Positions 59,328-64,000 of a stretch of 64,000 bases of DNA are shown here, piece after piece. The stretch is from Nesterenkonia alkaliphila (GTDB taxonomy: Bacteria > Actinomycetota > Actinomycetes > Actinomycetales > Micrococcaceae): the NCBI RefSeq assembly GCF_009758175.1, contig NZ_WRPM01000031.1, forward strand, positions 93,540 to 157,539. The letters run 5' to 3'. Position 1 is the stretch's first letter, and each line of letters begins with the position of its first letter. The notes under the pieces were generated by a model. That model saw nothing but the letters and a program-made list of their open reading frames with translations. It was not told the DNA's origin and searched no databases. Both the position numbers and the translations under genes were made by a program.

Positions 59328-62300
59328 TCAGTCCCAGTCGGGTTCCTTGACCGGTGGGGCCGGCTGTAGGGGATAGTCCGGCATGGTTGGGGTATCCGGT
59401 GTGTCTGCCTGGTGGGGCACCGGCCAGGAGTCCTCCATCAGGGGTCGGTATTTATGGTGTTGGGGCTCGAATGGCTCCTCCGGCACCTGCACCTGTAGCC
59501 TCTTGGCTTCTGGCTGGTGGCCGTCGATCTCCGCGGCGGTCTCAGGGGGCGGGTTCAGTGCTAGTTGCAGCCGGTTCCAGTAGGGCCGCAGACAGTCATT
59601 TTTTGCGGGTTCGCGGCCGAGCGCTGTGGCTTCGTCTGTTTGCCCGGAGACGTGTCTCCAGACCACCACGGCCTCGATAGCGTGAGTGCGTTGGGCAGGG
59701 TCAGAGAATTGGTTCTGCAGCTGGGTGAACCACTCTGGCTTATCCCGGTGCAGTGTGGAGATCCGTGCGTTGACCTGATCAGCAACATCGACTTGGAGCT
59801 TGTCCCATACCTGGGGTTGGGCACCGGTGGCTGGCTCTACCGGTGGGAGCATCCCACCGGGGCCGACACCGGCACTGGCCTCGGGCCGCTGGCACCGGTC
59901 CAGGATCTCCTCTATCCCGTCTTCTGGTCGGATCTGCCCTACGTGGTGTGCGGCAGGGTCGGCAGCCACCAGGCGCTGCCACCGCTGATCGGAGTAGACG
60001 GCCTCACGTTGGGAGGCAGTGAGGTTCTTCGCCGCCCAGGTCTTGGTCCTCTCCAGCCGGGAGGCCCACTGGAGGTAGGCAGCTTCATGGCATAGCCGGC
60101 CGACGTCGTTAGCCCACCCCAGTTCGGTCTCCTGGACCTCGTGGGCTGACTTCTCCGCGCTGGCCCGGGCCACCACAGACTCCAGGATCTCTGCTGGGCT
60201 CTGGCCGGCTGGTTCCTCACTGAGCATTTCCCAGGCATCCGGGGAGTGGGTGTGCTCATCGGTGAAGTCCACATAGGCGTGGTTGCCCTCTTTGCCACGG
60301 GTCATGGCCACATAGAACAGTTCCCGGTTCAGCCCCGGGGCCACCACAGCGTGGGCGGTATCAACGGTGACGCCCTGTGCGCGGTGGGCGGTACAGGCGT
60401 AGCCGTGCTCCACGTTGGCCTGAAGATAGTCAGCATCCAGGACCACTGTTGCGCCGTTGGACTCCACGGTGGCCTCGGCGGCCCCGTCGTCTCTGATCTG
60501 GGTGATCTTCAGCCGGGTGCCGTTGGCGATGAACTCCCCTGAGGAGTCCCGGAGGTTGCGGTTATTCTTCCGTGCCAGCAGCACATCACCGATACCAGCC
60601 TCCACCGTGTTGCGCAGCTGCACTGTCCGGGTGATATCGACCTGGCCGGAGGCCACCAGGTCAGCATGAGCCCGGGCGTTGAGATCAGCGACCGCCTGGT
60701 TATCTGAGGCAATCAGGATGGACCCTTTGCCCTGGTCCTGGTCAGACTTCCACGCCTGGTAGGCCGCATCAGCAGCATCGGTGTCTGGGTCGCCGTGGAG
60801 CCTCCCGGCGTCGTCGTATTCTGCCAGCACACTGGTATCACCCCGGCGCAGCCGCAATGAGGCTTCTGCTTCCCACTTGTTCGGCTCCCAGTCCTGGTCC
60901 TGTTCGTTGAACTGCCGGAACCTCCAGACCTGGGAGAGCGCAGCGTGGTCCATGTTCCGCTCGATATGCCCGAGGAAACCGCCGGCGTCTACGGCTTCGA
61001 GCTGGGCGGGGTCACCCACCATGAGCACTTTGGCCCCGGCAGCTTCAGCCTGCTGGGCGAGTTCAGCCAGCTGGGCAGTGGAGACCATCGAGGCCTCATC
61101 GAGGATCAGCAGCTGGCCTGCCCGGAACCGGTACCGCGCTTGGTCAGCAAAATCGGTGGCCAGCCTTGCTTGGAGGGCTTCGAACTTAGACGCCAGCCCC
61201 GGGGCTGAGGCCCGGGAAGCAGCAGCCAGCTTCTTCTCCAAGCTGGCCAGCTCCTGCTGGGTTTTCTCGACCCGCAGCGCCCGGGCGGCTGCACCCTCGC
61301 CCACTGATTCATGAAGCCACTTCGCGGTGTTCTCCGTGGTCACTCCGATCTCATCACCGAGCACCCCGGCGGCAACGGCAGAGGGGGCCAGCCCGACTAC
61401 GGAGCCCTGCCCGTATTTCTGTTGCCAGGCATCGGTGATCGCACTCATTGTGGTGGTCTTGCCGGTACCGGCTGGCCCGATGATCGCAGAGATCCCCGCC
61501 TGGGAGGAAAGCACCTGGTGTGCGGCCTGGTACTGGTCCTCGCTGAGCGGATATCCAGAGTCAGACCGCCACCGGGCGAGTTGATCTTGAAGATCTTCAA
61601 CATCACCCAAGTTGGGGGCGTCCTCAGCTTCTACCCGGTCGATGAGGTAGCTCTCCTGGTCCAGTACATCCTGGGTGGTGTAGACCCCTGCGGTACGCCG
61701 GTGGTCGAACACTGAGCGGCCACCAACACCTACAGTGCGATCAGCCACCTGTGGGGCCACACTGCGCCCAGGGGTCAGTGCTACTGCCTGCTGAAGTGCC
61801 TGGTGGACCACCTGGTCCACGATCTGCTGGCGCTGCTGGAACGAGGAGCACCGCACCAGGCGCAGCACCCGCTCAGCAGAGGCGCGCACATTGGCCTCAG
61901 AGAACGTGGTGCGCCGCTGGGAGGCATCAGCCAGAGCCCACGATCCTAAGGCGGTGAACACCTGGTCGTTGAGCATATCCGGGGTGATCACACTGGCCTG
62001 GCCTCCTACAGCATCTTTGACCACCTGCTCGGGCTGATACCCAGCAGCCCGGGCACGGTCCCGCCAAGACGCCAGCTTCTCCGGCAACGTGGTGTGGGCG
62101 ATGCTGTCCTTATCCGGCCTGCTCTCCAACGTGGCTTGCTGGCGCAGCTTCAGCTTCTGCGCATTCGACGGGGACTGCCCAGTCTGCTCCTTGTAGGCTG
62201 CGATCAGCTCATCAGTGCGAGCCTCGATGGTGGCAGAGCGCTGGGAGAACTCCTCGATCAGCCTGTCCGGGACACCGGCCAGCTCCGTGCGGTGCGCCGG

Positions 62301-63110
62301 CTCATAGGAGCCACCTGCCGGGGTCTCGGCATCGGTGACCAACGCGGTGAGGTCATTCACTGCCCCTGGAGTGCGAGACTCGGCTACCGCACCGGCCTGC
62401 TCGTAGATCCGGTCATAGAGCACGCTGTTATACATCTCCGAGAGGGCGACCACATGCCGGTGCAGCGTGTAGGAGTCCAAGGTCACCCACTGACCATCTG
62501 ATGAGCGCTGGACCCTGTTGGCGATCACTGCATGGGTGTGCAGCTGGGGATCACCGGCACGGGAGTCCCAGTGATCGAACAAGGAAGCCACCATCCCCTC
62601 GACCTCGACGTGGGCAACACCGCCGTGACCGGCCCGGGACTGGATCACATTCTGCTCAGCCCAGGTGAGGACTTCGGCCACTGCTTGCCGGTGCGCCTGG
62701 TGGAGCCTGTCCTGGAGATCCGGTCCTCCCATCGCCCACAGCGCTGAAACACTCTTAGGCGGGGAGAACGTCAGATCGAACCCGGCCACACCCTCCCGCT
62801 CTTTCTTCGCCTCAGCTCCCATCGGGGTCTTCGCCCCCTGCGGTGCAGCCTGGGACTTCATCAACGGCCGTCCCAGTTTCTCTCCTGTGCCAGGGTCGGC
62901 CTGGCGCTCATAGACCGCCCGGGCGGCAGCCTCGGTGACCTGCTCACCCACACCCACAGAGGAAAGCCCAGCCAATCCCGTGCCGAACCACTCACCGGGC
63001 GGGGCCTTGGCCTCGGTGTAGTAATCGGTCAGCGAATGCTCTTGACCATCGGCCAGGGAGGCGTGGCTGAGGTAGTAGTTGATCGTCATCTTCGAGATCG
63101 AAACGGTCAC
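59328..63110 (-). CDS. MobF/TrwC-type relaxase-helicase
   Basis: 1260 residues. The relaxase domain (about 1-300) has paired tyrosines ('INYYLSH' at 12-13; 'DYYTEA' at 30-31) and the metal-binding histidines His180, His191 and His193 ('DHWDSRAGDPQLHTH'). The helicase part has Walker A 'IIGPAGTGKTTT' (about 545-556), 'LLILDEASM' and, near the end, 'YACTAHRAQGVTVD'. It nicks at oriT, stays bound to the 5' end and unwinds the strand for transfer. The C-terminal tail is proline-rich and ends 'PVKEPDWD', resembling the tails of other ICE proteins. The 4-base overlap (ATGA) with the upstream gene shows coupling. Confidence 0.93.
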   Translation of the reverse strand: MTVSISKMTINYYLSHASLADGQEHSLTDYYTEAKAPPGEWFGTGLAGLSSVGVGEQVTEAAARAVYERQADPGTGEKLGRPLMKSQAAPQGAKTPMGAEAKKEREGVAGFDLTFSPPKSVSALWAMGGPDLQDRLHQAHRQAVAEVLTWAEQNVIQSRAGHGGVAHVEVEGMVASLFDHWDSRAGDPQLHTHAVIANRVQRSSDGQWVTLDSYTLHRHVVALSEMYNSVLYDRIYEQAGAVAESRTPGAVNDLTALVTDAETPAGGSYEPAHRTELAGVPDRLIEEFSQRSATIEARTDELIAAYKEQTGQSPSNAQKLKLRQQATLESRPDKDSIAHTTLPEKLASWRDRARAAGYQPEQVVKDAVGGQASVITPDMLNDQVFTALGSWALADASQRRTTFSEANVRASAERVLRLVRCSSFQQRQQIVDQVVHQALQQAVALTPGRSVAPQVADRTVGVGGRSVFDHRRTAGVYTTQDVLDQESYLIDRVEAEDAPNLGDVEDLQDQLARWRSDSGYPLSEDQYQAAHQVLSSQAGISAIIGPAGTGKTTTMSAITDAWQQKYGQGSVVGLAPSAVAAGVLGDEIGVTTENTAKWLHESVGEGAAARALRVEKTQQELASLEKKLAAASRASAPGLASKFEALQARLATDFADQARYRFRAGQLLILDEASMVSTAQLAELAQQAEAAGAKVLMVGDPAQLEAVDAGGFLGHIERNMDHAALSQVWRFRQFNEQDQDWEPNKWEAEASLRLRRGDTSVLAEYDDAGRLHGDPDTDAADAAYQAWKSDQDQGKGSILIASDNQAVADLNARAHADLVASGQVDITRTVQLRNTVEAGIGDVLLARKNNRNLRDSSGEFIANGTRLKITQIRDDGAAEATVESNGATVVLDADYLQANVEHGYACTAHRAQGVTVDTAHAVVAPGLNRELFYVAMTRGKEGNHAYVDFTDEHTHSPDAWEMLSEEPAGQSPAEILESVVARASAEKSAHEVQETELGWANDVGRLCHEAAYLQWASRLERTKTWAAKNLTASQREAVYSDQRWQRLVAADPAAHHVGQIRPEDGIEEILDRCQRPEASAGVGPGGMLPPVEPATGAQPQVWDKLQVDVADQVNARISTLHRDKPEWFTQLQNQFSDPAQRTHAIEAVVVWRHVSGQTDEATALGREPAKNDCLRPYWNRLQLALNPPPETAAEIDGHQPEAKRLQVQVPEEPFEPQHHKYRPLMEDSWPVPHQADTPDTPTMPDYPLQPAPPVKEPDWD

Positions 63111-63871
63111 CGGGCACCGCCTTTCGTCCGGTCACCTGACCGGTCAGGCCGGGCACCGGCCTCGGTCAGCTCCTTGCGCCAGTTGGCCCAGGTGGCCACT
63201 ATCGTCCGGTCAATCTTCGACCCACGCTGACCGGTCAGCTGCTGGGCCAGCCGCCCGGCCAGCACGTTCCACTGCTCTACGACTGTCTGGTACCTCTTGC
63301 GGTCACCGTGCAGGGTCCGGGCGATATCCACCAGCGCCTGATAGTCAGTGGACATGGCCTCGTACCGGTCAGCCAGCGACCGATGCTCGGTCACTAGCCG
63401 GTCATACTGACCGGACAGCTCATTCATCCGGTGCTGGAGATCCACGATCCTCTCTGCCGCCCGGGTCAGGTGTGACCGGTCAACCGTTCCCTCGGTGGCC
63501 GAGGCCAACTCCGCGGTGACCGCCGCCACCCGGTCACGAGCTTCAAGCACTGTCCGGGCACGCGCCCGGGAGGACTTCACCCACATCCGCTCCTGACGAG
63601 CCAGCTGCGTGCGCAGATCCCGGATCGTGGCCTCCCGGTCCTCCACGCGGGCGTGTGCCTGGCCCAGCTGAGTCTCCAGATGCTGGAGCCGCTGATAGGC
63701 ACCGACCAGCTCTGCTCTGAGATCCGTCGTCTCGGAGCCGCGCAGCCGCGCCCGCCGGCGGCGAACCTCAGCACGCTTCCTGCACGAAGCAGAACAGTAC
63801 TTCCGGCGCGGATCAGCATCATCAGGCAAGGACTCGGGGCAGCCAGCACAATGGCGTGGTGGGGAACTCAT
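63107..63871 (-). CDS. Coiled-coil accessory protein with N-terminal zinc motif
   Basis: 254 residues. An N-terminal CxxC...CxxxC cluster ('HCAGCPES', 'KYCSASCRKRAE', about 8-31) precedes a very long coiled coil (about 45-210) and a basic C-terminus. This resembles KfrA-like or relaxosome accessory proteins that bind DNA with a small head and multimerise by the coil. Its coding sequence contains many CCGGTCA repeats that could be its own binding sites. It precedes the relaxase in the minus-strand operon. Confidence 0.6.
   Translation of the reverse strand: MSSPPRHCAGCPESLPDDADPRRKYCSASCRKRAEVRRRRARLRGSETTDLRAELVGAYQRLQHLETQLGQAHARVEDREATIRDLRTQLARQERMWVKSSRARARTVLEARDRVAAVTAELASATEGTVDRSHLTRAAERIVDLQHRMNELSGQYDRLVTEHRSLADRYEAMSTDYQALVDIARTLHGDRKRYQTVVEQWNVLAGRLAQQLTGQRGSKIDRTIVATWANWRKELTEAGARPDRSGDRTKGGAR
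63128..63536. repeat. Cluster of TGACCGGTCA palindromes: candidate oriT-region or operator repeats
   Basis: The 10-bp palindrome TGACCGGTCA is present at 63137-63146, 63228-63237 and 63473-63482. CCGGTCA or TGACCGG half-sites occur at 63128, 63206, 63365, 63398, 63408 and 63530, in about 410 bases. They lie inside the coiled-coil gene, just upstream of the relaxase start. The density is far above chance and not explained by one repeated codon frame. Confidence 0.55.
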
Positions 63872-64000
63872 AGCTGGTCTTTATGCAACCGGCCCTCAGC
63901 ACGTCTGGCACAACAGCCCTACACCCGGTAGGGAGTATGTCGGTGGACGTGCGTTATTGAGGGCAGGTTTTATTCGGCGCGTTGAGCGATGTAGCCGGAC

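Noticed and set aside
1..64000. CRISPR array
   Set aside because: No regularly spaced repeats with unique spacers; the only repeat clusters are the iterons at 8.2 kb and the TGACCGG motifs at 63.3 kb.

Overview
The window comes from a high-GC Gram-positive bacterium, most likely an actinobacterium of the Micrococcales. The order is inferred from gene content and acidic proteins, not from a marker gene. The first 4.5 kb is ordinary chromosome: the end of a DUF2342-like metalloprotease, a YlbL-type PDZ/Lon-protease protein and a UPF0182 membrane protein. These are followed by an initiator tRNA-fMet gene (4628-4701).

From the tRNA to the end of the window lies what reads as one large T4SS-type integrative and conjugative element (ICE). 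Its left end starts at or just after the tRNA; its right end and integrase are not in the window. The ICE opens with two divergent XRE regulators (4.66-5.37 kb), a ParB-like HTH protein, a DUF2637 membrane protein, a replication-type winged-helix protein whose coding sequence holds iteron-like repeats and a DnaA box (8.17-8.32 kb), and a sigma-like protein. The conjugation machine follows (10.6-19.5 kb): small membrane proteins, a pilin-like VirB2/TrbC protein, a VirB6/TrbL-like channel protein, an SCO6880-like protein, a VirB4 ATPase and a VirD4/TraG coupling protein. After it come an HNH-like protein, a small zinc protein and a DUF4913 protein. A second backbone block (25.0-32.9 kb) encodes an SSB and seven large proteins, most of which share a short C-terminal tail (Gly-Pro-acidic-aliphatic-Ser/Asp). 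These are candidate substrates of the secretion system. The MobF/TrwC relaxase-helicase and a coiled-coil accessory protein lie at the far right on the minus strand (59.3-63.9 kb), among repeated TGACCGGTCA palindromes.

Two cargo segments interrupt the backbone. Cargo 1 (about 21.8-24.9 kb) is a retron: a reverse transcriptase with YADD and VTG motifs, a DUF3800-like partner, a translationally coupled 34-residue leader ORF, and an 88-nt inverted-repeat RNA candidate between the two main genes.

Cargo 2 (about 33.0-59.3 kb) is a hybrid NRPS-PKS biosynthetic gene cluster (BGC) with visibly lower GC than the ICE. It holds a 24-residue peptide ORF behind its own promoter, a TPR protein, an ATP-grasp ligase, a NodU/CmcH carbamoyltransferase, a two-module NRPS (second module proline-like), a reducing PKS with unusual domain order (KS-AT-KR-DH-ER-ACP), a type II thioesterase, a P450, a free-standing condensation protein, an SDR, a phosphopantetheinyl transferase, FolD and an adenylate-forming ligase. 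IS110- and IS5-family remnants sit at its right side. The likely product is a small carbamoylated, proline-containing peptide-polyketide. The peptide ORF plus ATP-grasp pair raises the possibility of an added ribosomal component.
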